Positions 7,395 through 14,898 of a stretch of DNA of 33,277 bases are shown here, piece by piece. How positions within the stretch are numbered: the stretch's first letter is position 1; the number at the start of each line of letters is the position of its first letter. Origin of the DNA: Lachnospiraceae bacterium. Lineage in GTDB: Bacteria > Bacillota > Clostridia > Lachnospirales > Lachnospiraceae. The notes below the pieces were generated by a model that was given only the letters and a program-made list of their open reading frames with translations, searched no databases and had not been told where the DNA came from. The translations under genes were made by a program, and so were the position numbers. The stretch is taken from positions 1 to 33,277 of the forward strand of contig JAFXTJ010000080.1 of NCBI GenBank assembly GCA_017535945.1, given 5' to 3'.

Positions 7395-9002
7395 TTATTC
7401 CTCCGCTGGTGCTCCTTCTGCTACGGGTGCCGCCTCTGTCTCCGGCTGCGGTGCAGGTTCCACCGATCCCTCCTGTGTCTCCGGCTGCGGCTGCGGGGAC
7501 GATACGGCTCCCGCCCGGATCGCGGATGCGATCTGCTGTACCAGATCGATGGAGCCGGAGGAGATCGCCTGATTCAGCGCATTTTCCGCGGCGGGATCCG
7601 TGGTTGCCGTTCCTACCGTGGCGATCCGCGGCACCATTTTGTAATTGGAACTGTTGATCACATCTCTGCTGACCTGTACTCCATTCTCCGTAACGATCTT
7701 CCACAGCTGCGCGCGGTAGCCGATATGGGCGCTCTGGATCTGGACCTCTCCCGCGGGCAGGGAGGCATTGGCATTGATCACGTCTCCCTCCGGCATGATC
7801 TTCTCCAGTGTCTCGCTTTCAAAGGACACCTTGTGCCCGGGATCCCTGGTCTCCTTGCCGTAGATATTAAAGGTGATCCTCTTGTCGGAATCCGTGATCC
7901 CCTCGATGTAAATGGGCGTATCCAGATCATTGACGAACTTGAAATCCTTATTCGTGCTCTCCGCAATGGCGGCGTCCGCCGACGGAGAAACGTAGGTGAC
8001 GATCATGGAGTGATTATGCCGCTCCTTGACGGCCAGCTCCGCGAGCAGTACCGCATTATACAGCGTTGTGGATACCTGACAGATCCCACCGCCCAGTGAA
8101 TCCACCACCTGTCCGTTCTGATACGAAGCGGCCAGCTGATAGCCGTTGCCCTCCGTAAACGGAGTGATGGCGGAAAGCACGGAGAATTCCTGCCCGGGGT
8201 AGACGGTCGTATCATTGATCAGACGGCAGCCGTTCTCCACATTGGCGCTGCGTGCACCCCCGGAACTGCGGTAGCTGGTGGTATAAGTACCGAGGATGTC
8301 CTTTACGGACTCCAGTTCCTCCTTGCTCCCCATCGGTTCCTGCACGACGATCGCCAGCTCGATATCAGCGGGCCCGAAATCCCAGTCCTCCGACACCTTG
8401 CTCATGATCCGCTTCAGTGATTCCTCTTTGTCCAGCTCGCTGCCGCGATTCCCGTTCGTGATGACAAAAGCACCGTTCTGCCGGTGAAGCTCATAATTCA
8501 CCGCCTTCTGCTCATAGCGCTCCGCATTCTCCTCCAGCCATTCCCGCACCAGCTTCTCATCGAGCGTGACCTCGAGATCCAGATGCTTCATATGGTGTTC
8601 CAGATCCTTGAGTTCCTTATACCGCCGGACCGCGTTTCCGCGTTTGCCGTAGTTAAATGCCTCCTGCACGATCTCGGGATTCTTCCAGGACAGTCCCATG
8701 GCTCTGGGGGTCACCCCCTGTGCCTCTCCCTCGTCATCCTTCAGGGAGAGACGCACGCCGCCGGCATCCTCCAGAAAAGCCCCTACTGCAGTCTTTGCCT
8801 GATCTGCCGTCATCCCCCCGACATCCACTGGCCCGATATAGATCCCCCTCGGGATCACCCGGTCTCCCGCAGCCCCGCCGTTCGCACCCGCGTATACCAG
8901 CCCGCAGGGCAGAAACACGAAAAACGCGACGGCAAACGCCATGACCACACGCATCGCCACGCGTGTCCATCTATGATATAATGTTCCGGAATGCTTGTTC
9001 AT
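7395..9002 (-). CDS. VanW-family cell-wall protein with YoaR-like and G5-like domains
   Basis: 535 residues from the chosen ATG (MNKHSGTLYH), which has AAGGA nine bases before it. A membrane helix or signal peptide covers about 16-38 (MRVVMAFAVAFFVFLPCG). Next come a YoaR-like putative peptidoglycan-binding region (about 50-190, starting YIGPVDVGGMTADQAK), a VanW domain (about 235-370, with the cores INDTTVYPGQEFS, GGGICQVSTTLYN and RHNHSMIV) and a G5-like beta segment (about 400-470). A low-complexity Pro/Ala/Glu tail ends the protein. Proteins of this design are exported and thought to bind peptidoglycan; VanW has no firmly known reaction. It leads the operon with the Lrp regulator and the aminotransferase, an association with no obvious biochemical logic. 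Confidence 0.9.
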   Translation of the reverse strand: MNKHSGTLYHRWTRVAMRVVMAFAVAFFVFLPCGLVYAGANGGAAGDRVIPRGIYIGPVDVGGMTADQAKTAVGAFLEDAGGVRLSLKDDEGEAQGVTPRAMGLSWKNPEIVQEAFNYGKRGNAVRRYKELKDLEHHMKHLDLEVTLDEKLVREWLEENAERYEQKAVNYELHRQNGAFVITNGNRGSELDKEESLKRIMSKVSEDWDFGPADIELAIVVQEPMGSKEELESVKDILGTYTTSYRSSGGARSANVENGCRLINDTTVYPGQEFSVLSAITPFTEGNGYQLAASYQNGQVVDSLGGGICQVSTTLYNAVLLAELAVKERHNHSMIVTYVSPSADAAIAESTNKDFKFVNDLDTPIYIEGITDSDKRITFNIYGKETRDPGHKVSFESETLEKIMPEGDVINANASLPAGEVQIQSAHIGYRAQLWKIVTENGVQVSRDVINSSNYKMVPRIATVGTATTDPAAENALNQAISSGSIDLVQQIASAIRAGAVSSPQPQPETQEGSVEPAPQPETEAAPVAEGAPAEE

Positions 9003-9050
9003 CTGCGGGTTCCTTTTGATAACACTTGTTACATTATGGACTAAAGAAAG

Positions 9051-9080
9051 ATTATACCATGATTCTGCCAATATTTACAA
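9051..9080 (-). promoter_or_regulatory. Promoter of the VanW-lrp-aminotransferase operon
   Basis: On the minus strand TTGTAA (9075-9080) and a perfect TATAAT (9051-9056) are 18 bases apart. Transcription would start near 9044 and give a leader of about 42 bases with AAGGA before the ATG at 9002. The promoter lies partly inside the first codons of the divergent gene at 9059, so the two genes' transcription probably interferes. Confidence 0.6.
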
Positions 9081-9694
9081 GTTTTCTTATATTTGTTGCT
9101 CTGATCCGGCTCGCCATCCGCCGCGGCGATGACCGGAAAAAGGCGGAGGATGCCGAGTTTTTCCGCAGGGAGCAGGAAGCGAATTTTGTCCGAAAGAAGA
9201 GTCTGGATGATCTGGATTATATCCGGATCCCCGTTGACGATCTGCCCTTCGGCGCACCGGCGGGCAATGCCGCCGCTCAGTCCGCACAGGATACGATCCG
9301 GCGGCTGTCCGGCGAAAAGATCGTCAATCTCACCGGCATTTCCAATACGGATCTGAAACTGGCCTACGGAACAGCCAATATCACGCCGCTCACCCAATAT
9401 GACGTCAATTACATGGAACTGGCCCGCTCTCTGCAGAAGTGGGGTAAGGAGCTCTTCGCCGAACGGATGTATCCGGAGGCCGCGCAGGTCCTACGTTTTG
9501 CCATCGACACACGGACCGACATCTCCCAGAGCTGGCACCTGTACATCGACTGTGTCCGGATGCATCTGGGGCTCACCGAAGAGGAGAGCCGTGCGCTGCT
9601 TATGCCGCTCATCCCCGTCGCAAAATCCCTGCAGGCTTTATCGAGGGATTCGATCCTGCAGGAGCTCACGGAAGCATGCTCTGATCCGGAGTGA
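9059..9694 (+). CDS. Small membrane-anchored protein of unknown function
   Basis: 211 residues from the ATG at 9059 (MILPIFTSFLIFVALIRLAI). I do not recognise the family. An N-terminal hydrophobic helix (2-20) would anchor it, followed by a charged segment rich in Lys/Arg/Glu (21-50). The C-terminal half is helical (about 110-205). Its segment AKELFAERMYPEAAQVLRFAID-like helix pair, seen around YPEAAQVLRFAID, resembles a tetratricopeptide repeat, and this suggests a protein-binding role in the cytoplasm. Only a weak purine stretch (AAAGAAAG) precedes the start; a TTG at 9026 would add 11 residues but has no better ribosome binding site. Its 3' end overlaps the convergent galK by 29 bases. Confidence 0.7.
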   Translation: MILPIFTSFLIFVALIRLAIRRGDDRKKAEDAEFFRREQEANFVRKKSLDDLDYIRIPVDDLPFGAPAGNAAAQSAQDTIRRLSGEKIVNLTGISNTDLKLAYGTANITPLTQYDVNYMELARSLQKWGKELFAERMYPEAAQVLRFAIDTRTDISQSWHLYIDCVRMHLGLTEEESRALLMPLIPVAKSLQALSRDSILQELTEACSDPE

Positions 9695-10880
9695 TCTCCC
9701 GGGGACCGTCCCCGATCTCCACGATATAAAAGGCCGCTTCCAGACCGGTCTTCTCTTTGTAAACGGTACCCAGCCGTTCACAGTAGCCTGCCACATGTTC
9801 CTCTTCAACGATCGCCACCGTGCAGCCGCCGAACCCGCCGCCCGTGATCCGCGCTCCCAGGACTCCGGGCAGATTCCATGCTTCCTCCGCCAGGATATCC
9901 ACTTCCGGGCAGGACACATCGTAATCATCCCGTAGAGAAACGTGCGACTCGTTCATCAATCTGCCGAACGCCTCGATATCCCCCTGTTTCAGCGCCTCCA
10001 CGGCACGGATCGTACGCGCGTTTTCGTAGACCGCGTGTTTGGCCTTGCGGCGCGTATCCTCATCGGGGATCGCGTCCCTGATCTCCTCAAACCGCTCCGG
10101 GGTGAGTTCTCCGAGCGCCCGGATCGATGTAACCTTATTCAATGCTTCCACCGCCTGTTCGCAGGATCTGCGCCGGTCATTGTAGCCGGAATCCGTCAGC
10201 TGATGCTTCACACACGAATTGGTGATAACGAGCTTCTTATGCTCCAGCACCACCGGCGCATAGGTGTAGGACAGATCCGCCGTATCAAGGAAGATCGCAT
10301 GATCCTTTTTCCCCATGGCGGAAGCGAACTGGTCCATGATGCCGCACTGCATGCCGTTATAGTGATTCTCCGAATACTGGCCGATCTGTGCCAGTGTGAT
10401 GCCGTCCACATCGAATCCGTACAGACTTTTCAGCACAAAACCCGTCAGCACCTCCAGCGAGGCTGAGCTGGAAAGACCGGATCCGGCGGGGATATTGCCG
10501 GCGATCGCCATCTCAAAACCGGAGGACAAACGCATCCCGCGCCCCGCAAACGCCCACACGACCCCCAGCGGATACATCGTCCAGCCGCTCTTGCCCGCCG
10601 GTTCAAGATCCTCCAGTCCGTAACTGACCGGTGCATCACCCCCGGCATTGACGGAATAGAAAAGGATCCTGTCATCCGCACGCTTTCTCGCCATGGCGTA
10701 CGTCCCGATGGTGAGCGCACAGGGAAACACATGACCTCCGTTATAATCCGTGTGCTCACCGATGAGATTGACGCGTCCCGGTGCGAAAAAGAGGCGCGCG
10801 CCTTCCGTGCCGCCGTAGTATTTTACAAAACTCTCCTGCAGGTTTTTCAGGATCTCCCGCTCTGTCTCTCTTGCTTTCAT
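9666..10880 (-). CDS. galK: Galactokinase
   Basis: 404-residue GHMP-family kinase that phosphorylates D-galactose with ATP to galactose-1-phosphate, the entry step of the Leloir pathway. The galactokinase signature GRVNLIGEHTDYNGG is at 35-49 with the catalytic-site R36. The ATP-binding motif PAGSGLSSSASLE is at 131-143, the catalytic Asp is D183 in GIMDQFASAMG, and the third GHMP motif is GGGFGG (347-352). The start follows AAGGAG. It stands alone; galE is 21 kb away and galT is not in the window. Its last nine codons overlap the end of the convergent gene. Confidence 0.96.
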   Translation of the reverse strand: MKARETEREILKNLQESFVKYYGGTEGARLFFAPGRVNLIGEHTDYNGGHVFPCALTIGTYAMARKRADDRILFYSVNAGGDAPVSYGLEDLEPAGKSGWTMYPLGVVWAFAGRGMRLSSGFEMAIAGNIPAGSGLSSSASLEVLTGFVLKSLYGFDVDGITLAQIGQYSENHYNGMQCGIMDQFASAMGKKDHAIFLDTADLSYTYAPVVLEHKKLVITNSCVKHQLTDSGYNDRRRSCEQAVEALNKVTSIRALGELTPERFEEIRDAIPDEDTRRKAKHAVYENARTIRAVEALKQGDIEAFGRLMNESHVSLRDDYDVSCPEVDILAEEAWNLPGVLGARITGGGFGGCTVAIVEEEHVAGYCERLGTVYKEKTGLEAAFYIVEIGDGPREITPDQSMLP

Positions 10881-10919
10881 AAACGCTCCTTATCAGGTTG
10901 TTTCCGCTTCCGCACACCT

Positions 10920-10925
10920 ATTGTA
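10920..10925 (-). promoter_or_regulatory. galK: -10 box of galK promoter
   Basis: TACAAT on the minus strand lies about 40 bases before the galK ATG. No convincing -35 is seen, which would fit a promoter needing an activator. No catabolite-repression site was recognised nearby. Confidence 0.4.
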
Positions 10926-10979
10926 CCCCAATGACACGGAGTTTGCTCCTGATTTTTCAGAAATTTTAGAATTTCTCCC

Positions 10980-11008
10980 TTGACAATCGGGCGTCTCCTT
11001 TTTATCAT
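10980..11008 (+). promoter_or_regulatory. Promoter of the PP2C-kinase pair
   Basis: A perfect TTGACA (10980-10985) and TATCAT (11003-11008) are exactly 17 bases apart. An AT-rich inverted repeat, AGAAATT-TTAG-AATTTCT (10959-10976), ends three bases before the -35 and may be an operator. The implied transcript starts near 11015 and has a leader of about 120 bases. Confidence 0.75.
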
Positions 11009-11016
11009 CTTCTTTA

Positions 11017-11034
11017 CCGGCAGATCCCTGCCGG
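11017..11034 (+). other. Hairpin at the 5' end of the PP2C-kinase mRNA
   Basis: CCGGCAG-ATCC-CTGCCGG forms a perfect 7-bp stem with a 4-base loop, starting within a few bases of the predicted transcription start. No T run follows, so it is not a terminator. A 5'-end stem usually protects mRNA from decay; a regulatory role is possible. I recognise no known riboswitch in the rest of the leader (11035-11134). Confidence 0.5.
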
Positions 11035-11134
11035 CCGTGCAGACGTTCTCCCGCACGTGTCACCTATCGGATCAGGATCCGCACGCAGCGATCTTACTCC
11101 GTATCACCCCGTTTATTCCCCGGATAGGAGTATT

Positions 11135-11998
11135 ATGCGCTTCGCCGCGAACAAAGCCGTCCTGACGGATGCCGGCGCCAGGCATCTGGTCAATCAGGAC
11201 ACCGTTCTGTTAAAAGCTGCCGTGAGCAAACGCTACGGTCAGATCTTCTTTGCCGTTGTCTGTGACGGTCTCGGAGGCCTCTCCCGCGGAGAACTGGCGA
11301 GTGCCTTTCTTGCCAGACGGATGGAGGACTGGTTTGAACATGATCTCGTCCGGCAGCTGAAGCATGCCGCCGATCTGAAAGAGGATGTCCGCTTCTGCCT
11401 GCGGCGGGTCCGTCTCATGTGGGAGGATCTGTTCGCCGGCACGAATGATGAACTCGCCCGCATGGGCGGATCGAGGGGGATCCGCATGGGGACCACCGTT
11501 GTGGCATTTCTGATGATCGGCAGTCAGTATCTGGTGGCACATGTGGGCGATTCCCGTCTCTATCTGGCCGATGAGAGCCGGCTGCTGTGTCTCACCAGAG
11601 ATCATTCCCTGATCCGCCGGCAGCTCGATGCCGGCATCCTGACGCCGTCCGAGGCAGCGGCCTCTGACCGGAAAAGTGTGCTCCTGCAATGCATCGGTGC
11701 CTCCTGCAGGGTCCATCCCGATTTCACGGACGGGACGCTTTGCCGGAACACCTCTGTCCTCCTGTGTTCCGACGGCTTCTGGCGGAGACAGCGTGACGGG
11801 GAACTCTATGAAGCCATACGCTGTGACCGCGCAGGCAATGAAGAAGAGATGCGCCATACACTCGAGAGGATGACGGACTATGCCAGAAAACGCGGAGAAC
11901 ACGACAACATCTCCGTCATCTGGCTGTGGTTCGCCGCCGAAGCTCCGGAGGAAACCGTACCCGTTCCCTGCGCCGCCAGGCTGGCGGTGCAATGCTGA
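11135..11998 (+). CDS. PP2C-family Ser/Thr protein phosphatase
   Basis: 287-residue metal-dependent phosphatase of the PP2C/PrpC type, expected to remove phosphate from proteins phosphorylated by the adjacent kinase. Metal-binding aspartates are visible: D12 in TDAGARHLVNQD, D44 in CDGLGG, D213 in LLCSDGFW and D257 in EHDNISVI. The core strand HVGDSRLYL (136-144) and the LTRDHSLIRRQLDAG block (153-167) also fit. The usual DGMGGH reads DGLGGL, so the His after the glycines is absent, as in many bacterial members. The start is fixed by GGATAGGAG before the ATG at 11135. The stop overlaps the kinase start (TGATG), so the two are coupled. Confidence 0.93.
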   Translation: MRFAANKAVLTDAGARHLVNQDTVLLKAAVSKRYGQIFFAVVCDGLGGLSRGELASAFLARRMEDWFEHDLVRQLKHAADLKEDVRFCLRRVRLMWEDLFAGTNDELARMGGSRGIRMGTTVVAFLMIGSQYLVAHVGDSRLYLADESRLLCLTRDHSLIRRQLDAGILTPSEAAASDRKSVLLQCIGASCRVHPDFTDGTLCRNTSVLLCSDGFWRRQRDGELYEAIRCDRAGNEEEMRHTLERMTDYARKRGEHDNISVIWLWFAAEAPEETVPVPCAARLAVQC

Positions 11999-13110
11999 TG
12001 GCCGCGGCCGTACTGACCGTCGGCGAACTGATCGACGGCAGATACCGCATTCTCTCTCAGATCGGCCGGGGCGGGCAGAGTCTGGTCTATCTGGCGGTCA
12101 ACGAGCATACCGGCAAAAAATGTGCCCTGAAGCAGCTGCGTCCGGATCTGCCGGAACCCGCTCTTGCGCGCAGGAGCTTCCGTTCCGAGCTGGTCCTCCT
12201 GAAGGAACTGCGTCATCCGTGCATCCCCGCGATCCTGGATGTGATCGACGCGGAGGAACGTTCCCCGGTGATCGTCATGGAATACATCGAGGGACGGACC
12301 CTGTCCGTCCTCCTCAGGGAGCAGGGCGCCCAGCCGCAGGACATGGTGGTCAGCTGGTGTCTGAGCCTCTGCGGCATCCTGGAATACCTGCACACGCGGA
12401 CACCTCCGGTGATCTACTGCGATCTAAAACCCGGGAACATCATCCTGCGTGCCGACGGGACAGTGGCTCTCGTGGATTTCGGCGCAGCCATCCGCACCGA
12501 GAGCGGTGCCGGCAGCGGCGTTTCTCTGGGGACGCGCAGTTTTGCCGCCCCCGAGCAGCTGCGGGAAGGCAGCCGGATCGACCGTCGCACGGATATCTAC
12601 GCGTTCGGGCTCACGCTGTTCTCCCTGCTGACCGGCTCGCTCCCCTCCGCATATCCGAACGGACTTCCCGCCGTGCGGCGCTGTGATCCCGCACTTTCCG
12701 CGACACTGGAGCACATCATCCAGAAATGCATCCGCCCTCTCCCCGCAGCGCGCTACTCCTCCGTGCGGGAGATCCGACCCCTTTTGATCTCCTACCGGTC
12801 CAGGGACCGCATGCTGCGCATCCGCACCCTGACCCTGCGCTCCGCGGGCTGGAGTGCGTTCGCGGCCGGCGTCGTTCTGGCGATCGCCATCGGCCTGCTC
12901 GCGCGCACCCATATCGCATCCGCTTCGGAGAGCTCCCCGCCGGCACCGGAGGAACAGACGCTCAGTCCGGAGGAACTGGAATTCTATCTGGATCTGTCCC
13001 GGCGCATCCGGGATGACACACCCGCTCTCCTGAAGGCCGGCGTGGAAAAGGAGGAACTCGAGGAGATCCTGCGGTATATCGTGGAACAGCTGGAGGAGCA
13101 GGAAAAATAA
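11998..13110 (+). CDS. Membrane-anchored Ser/Thr protein kinase without PASTA domains
   Basis: 370 residues from the ATG at 11998; an ATG at 11992 adds two residues and is equally possible. Hanks-type kinase domain at about 15-268: Gly-rich loop IGRGGQSLVY (22-31), Lys K45 in CALKQL, helix-C Glu E64, catalytic D142 in YCDLKPGN, DFG 160-162 and APE 184-186. The HRD motif reads YCD, so the Arg that normally makes the kinase depend on activation-loop phosphorylation is a Cys (non-RD type). One membrane helix (about 284-302) is followed by a short, acidic, probably external tail of about 65 residues rather than the PASTA repeats of PrkC. It is translationally coupled to the PP2C gene. Substrates are unknown. 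Confidence 0.92.
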   Translation: MAAAVLTVGELIDGRYRILSQIGRGGQSLVYLAVNEHTGKKCALKQLRPDLPEPALARRSFRSELVLLKELRHPCIPAILDVIDAEERSPVIVMEYIEGRTLSVLLREQGAQPQDMVVSWCLSLCGILEYLHTRTPPVIYCDLKPGNIILRADGTVALVDFGAAIRTESGAGSGVSLGTRSFAAPEQLREGSRIDRRTDIYAFGLTLFSLLTGSLPSAYPNGLPAVRRCDPALSATLEHIIQKCIRPLPAARYSSVREIRPLLISYRSRDRMLRIRTLTLRSAGWSAFAAGVVLAIAIGLLARTHIASASESSPPAPEEQTLSPEELEFYLDLSRRIRDDTPALLKAGVEKEELEEILRYIVEQLEEQEK

Positions 13111-13114
13111 CCGG

Positions 13115-13131
13115 CTCAAGTCACACTTGAG
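13115..13131. promoter_or_regulatory. Perfect inverted repeat, candidate operator
   Basis: CTCAAGT-CAC-ACTTGAG has 7-bp arms and a 3-base spacer. It starts five bases after the kinase stop and ends eight bases before the -35 box of the HTH-alarmone hydrolase gene. No T run follows on either strand, so a terminator is unlikely. It is a reasonable self-binding site for the HTH protein encoded next. Confidence 0.5.
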
Positions 13132-13138
13132 AAAAGAA

Positions 13139-13167
13139 TTGAATCTTAAACGGATACTTGCTACTAT
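13139..13167 (+). promoter_or_regulatory. Promoter of the HTH-alarmone hydrolase gene
   Basis: TTGAAT (13139-13144) and TACTAT (13162-13167) are 17 bases apart. The transcript would start near 13174, about 50 bases before the ATG, with a strong GGAAGGAGGA ribosome binding site. Confidence 0.6.
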
Positions 13168-13225
13168 TAAGTGGATCCTTCGTCTATCATGATCCTGCAC
13201 GGAAGCGGCAGGAAGGAGGAGCAGC

Positions 13226-14041
13226 ATGAGTCTCGGCAATAATCTCAAGGCACTCAGGGAAGAACGGAAACTCACACAGGATCAGATCGCGGAAGCCCTC
13301 GGCGTAAGCTTTCAGGCGGTATCCAGCTGGGAACGCGACGAATACAAACCGGATACCGACAATCTCATCAGACTTGCGGCCTGTCTGGACGTCTCTGTCT
13401 CCGCCATCGTAGAAGAAAAACCGAACACTTTTAAGACAAAGGAAGCGATCTACAACTGGGAGCACATGAAGACCTACGTCAAGACGACGGCCAGGAATTT
13501 CAAACTCAACAACACACTGAAAGCCGTCGATTACGCGGTCGACGCCCATAAGGGCCAGAAACGGAAGCGCTCCGTCGTCCCCTATATCTATCACCCGCTC
13601 AATCTCGCCTGCCACGCCCTCTCCATGGACATCATCGATGATGCGATCATCGCTGCCTGCATGCTGCATGACGTCATCGAGGACTGCGGTAAATCGCTGC
13701 AGGAGCTGCCGGTCGATGAGGAGACCAAAGAACTGGTCCGGCTGCTGACACATGAGAAGACCTCCGGCGAAAACCGCGACGAGATCATGGACGCCTATTA
13801 CGGCGCCATCGTGGAAAACCCCAAGGCGGCGCTGATCAAATGCATGGACCGGTGCAACAATCTGACCACCATGTCCTGGGGCTTAAGCCGCGACCGGATC
13901 TACCGCATGATCAGGGAGACCGAGCAGTACTACCCGATGCTGATCAAAGCGATCAAGGCCACCACCGAATACAACAATGCCTCCTGGCTGCTGCGGTACC
14001 AGATTGAGAGTATGCTGGACATCTATAAACGGCTGATGTGA
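13226..14041 (+). CDS. XRE-type HTH fused to a RelA/SpoT-like alarmone hydrolase (HD) domain
   Basis: 271 residues. An N-terminal Cro/C1-type helix-turn-helix (about 5-62; LTQDQIAEALGVSFQAVSSWERDEYKPD) is joined by a short linker to an HD domain (about 90-270) of the (p)ppGpp-hydrolase type. The residues that bind manganese and substrate in Rel hydrolases are kept: AHKGQKRK (107-114), H123 in YIYHP, H148-D149 with E152-D153 in LHDVIED, and D208/N212 in KCMDRCNN. No synthetase, TGS or ACT domain is present, so it resembles a small alarmone hydrolase attached to a DNA-binding domain. It may destroy (p)ppGpp or a related nucleotide, or use the pocket to sense it and change transcription. Start and ribosome binding site are clear. 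It converges with the amidohydrolase gene. Confidence 0.88.
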   Translation: MSLGNNLKALREERKLTQDQIAEALGVSFQAVSSWERDEYKPDTDNLIRLAACLDVSVSAIVEEKPNTFKTKEAIYNWEHMKTYVKTTARNFKLNNTLKAVDYAVDAHKGQKRKRSVVPYIYHPLNLACHALSMDIIDDAIIAACMLHDVIEDCGKSLQELPVDEETKELVRLLTHEKTSGENRDEIMDAYYGAIVENPKAALIKCMDRCNNLTTMSWGLSRDRIYRMIRETEQYYPMLIKAIKATTEYNNASWLLRYQIESMLDIYKRLM

Positions 14042-14052
14042 AGAAGCAGTAT

Positions 14053-14790
14053 TCATGAAATATGGCTGATCGCTGCCGCGATATCCTCTTTTATCTTCTG
14101 ATATCCGGATGTCCTGTTAAGACCATGATCCATATATAGTCCCCGATTGAGTTCGATCATCACGGACCGTACCCTGCTGTCGCGACGGTAGTATTTCATC
14201 GGTACAAGACTGCCGGCAAACGGACGATCGACCGCCACCGAATACCCCCTGCATTGAAAAAACTGAAACAGACACTCCGTAAGATCATCCGGTGTGTGAT
14301 ACGCATCTGTTCCGATGCAGATATCGGGACGCGGCGTGTTTTGATCGGATTCGTAGGGAAGCGGAACGTCATGGAATGAATGCCCGTCAATGAGCAGGCA
14401 GGTTCCGAAGTGCCGGAGTTTCTCCTCAACGGCCCTTTCCAGCCGCTGATGATGCGGATCATAATAACGGGAAAGGATCTCCTCCCGGTGAAGCCTTGAA
14501 ATATGCTTCAATTCGCTCCCGTCGGAACAGGAGGTATAGACCGCGCCCATTCCGATCCGGGCCATTCCCTCATCCGCATCCTCCCGGAATCGCTCCGGAT
14601 CGCAGACCAGTCTCGATATCGGAAAGCGGATCATCGTATCTCCGGTATCATACAGATCATCGCAGTAATGATCCGTCATTACTGCGATCTCACGCGACAG
14701 ATCATGCGTGACAAAAAACAGCTGTTCCTCCGGGGGGATGCAGACAGATGCGTGCGGCACATGGATCACAACGGGTTGATTCTTTTGCAT
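14053..14790 (-). CDS. N-formylglutamate amidohydrolase-family enzyme under SAM riboswitch control
   Basis: 245 residues from the ATG at 14790, which is set by AAAAAGGAGG. Family features: IHVPHAS near the N-terminus (H10, H13), DHYCDDLYD (40-48), RLVCDPERFRED (60-71), a metal-site-like LLIDGHSFHD (132-141) and IELNRGLYM (212-220). Named members are zinc hydrolases that remove formate from N-formylglutamate in histidine breakdown (HutG). No hut genes are nearby, and the leader carries a SAM-I-clan riboswitch with a terminator, which normally shuts off methionine, cysteine or SAM genes when SAM is plentiful. The substrate may thus be a methionine- or SAM-related amide such as N-formylmethionine; this is inference. 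The family call is firm, the reaction is not. Confidence 0.85.
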   Translation of the reverse strand: MQKNQPVVIHVPHASVCIPPEEQLFFVTHDLSREIAVMTDHYCDDLYDTGDTMIRFPISRLVCDPERFREDADEGMARIGMGAVYTSCSDGSELKHISRLHREEILSRYYDPHHQRLERAVEEKLRHFGTCLLIDGHSFHDVPLPYESDQNTPRPDICIGTDAYHTPDDLTECLFQFFQCRGYSVAVDRPFAGSLVPMKYYRRDSRVRSVMIELNRGLYMDHGLNRTSGYQKIKEDIAAAISHIS

Positions 14791-14856
14791 GACAGCCTCC
14801 TTTTTGAATCCTGAAGAGGCTGCAAAGGACATCCTTCCCGTGAACAGAGTGCACAG

Positions 14857-14881
14857 AAAAGACCCATCGTCTCGACGGGCC
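14857..14881 (-). terminator. Riboswitch-controlled intrinsic terminator
   Basis: On the minus strand GGCCCGTCG-AGA-CGATGGGTC forms a 9-bp stem (two G-T pairs) with a 3-base loop, followed by TTTTCTGT. It lies between the SAM aptamer and the ribosome binding site of the amidohydrolase. Its 3' arm contains CGATGGGT, the same eight bases that form the 3' strand of aptamer helix P1 and the base before it, so P1 and antiterminator pairing compete. Confidence 0.85.
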
Positions 14882-14898
14882 TTCAGATCCTGACATTC

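Noticed and set aside
9666-9694. The 29-base overlap of galK and the convergent gene as a sign of a frameshift
   Set aside because: Both reading frames are intact with natural lengths and ends; short convergent overlaps are common in compact genomes.
13115-13131. The dyad after the kinase gene as an intrinsic terminator
   Set aside because: The arms are not GC-rich and the following bases are GAAAAGAATT on the plus strand, with no T run; an operator fits better.
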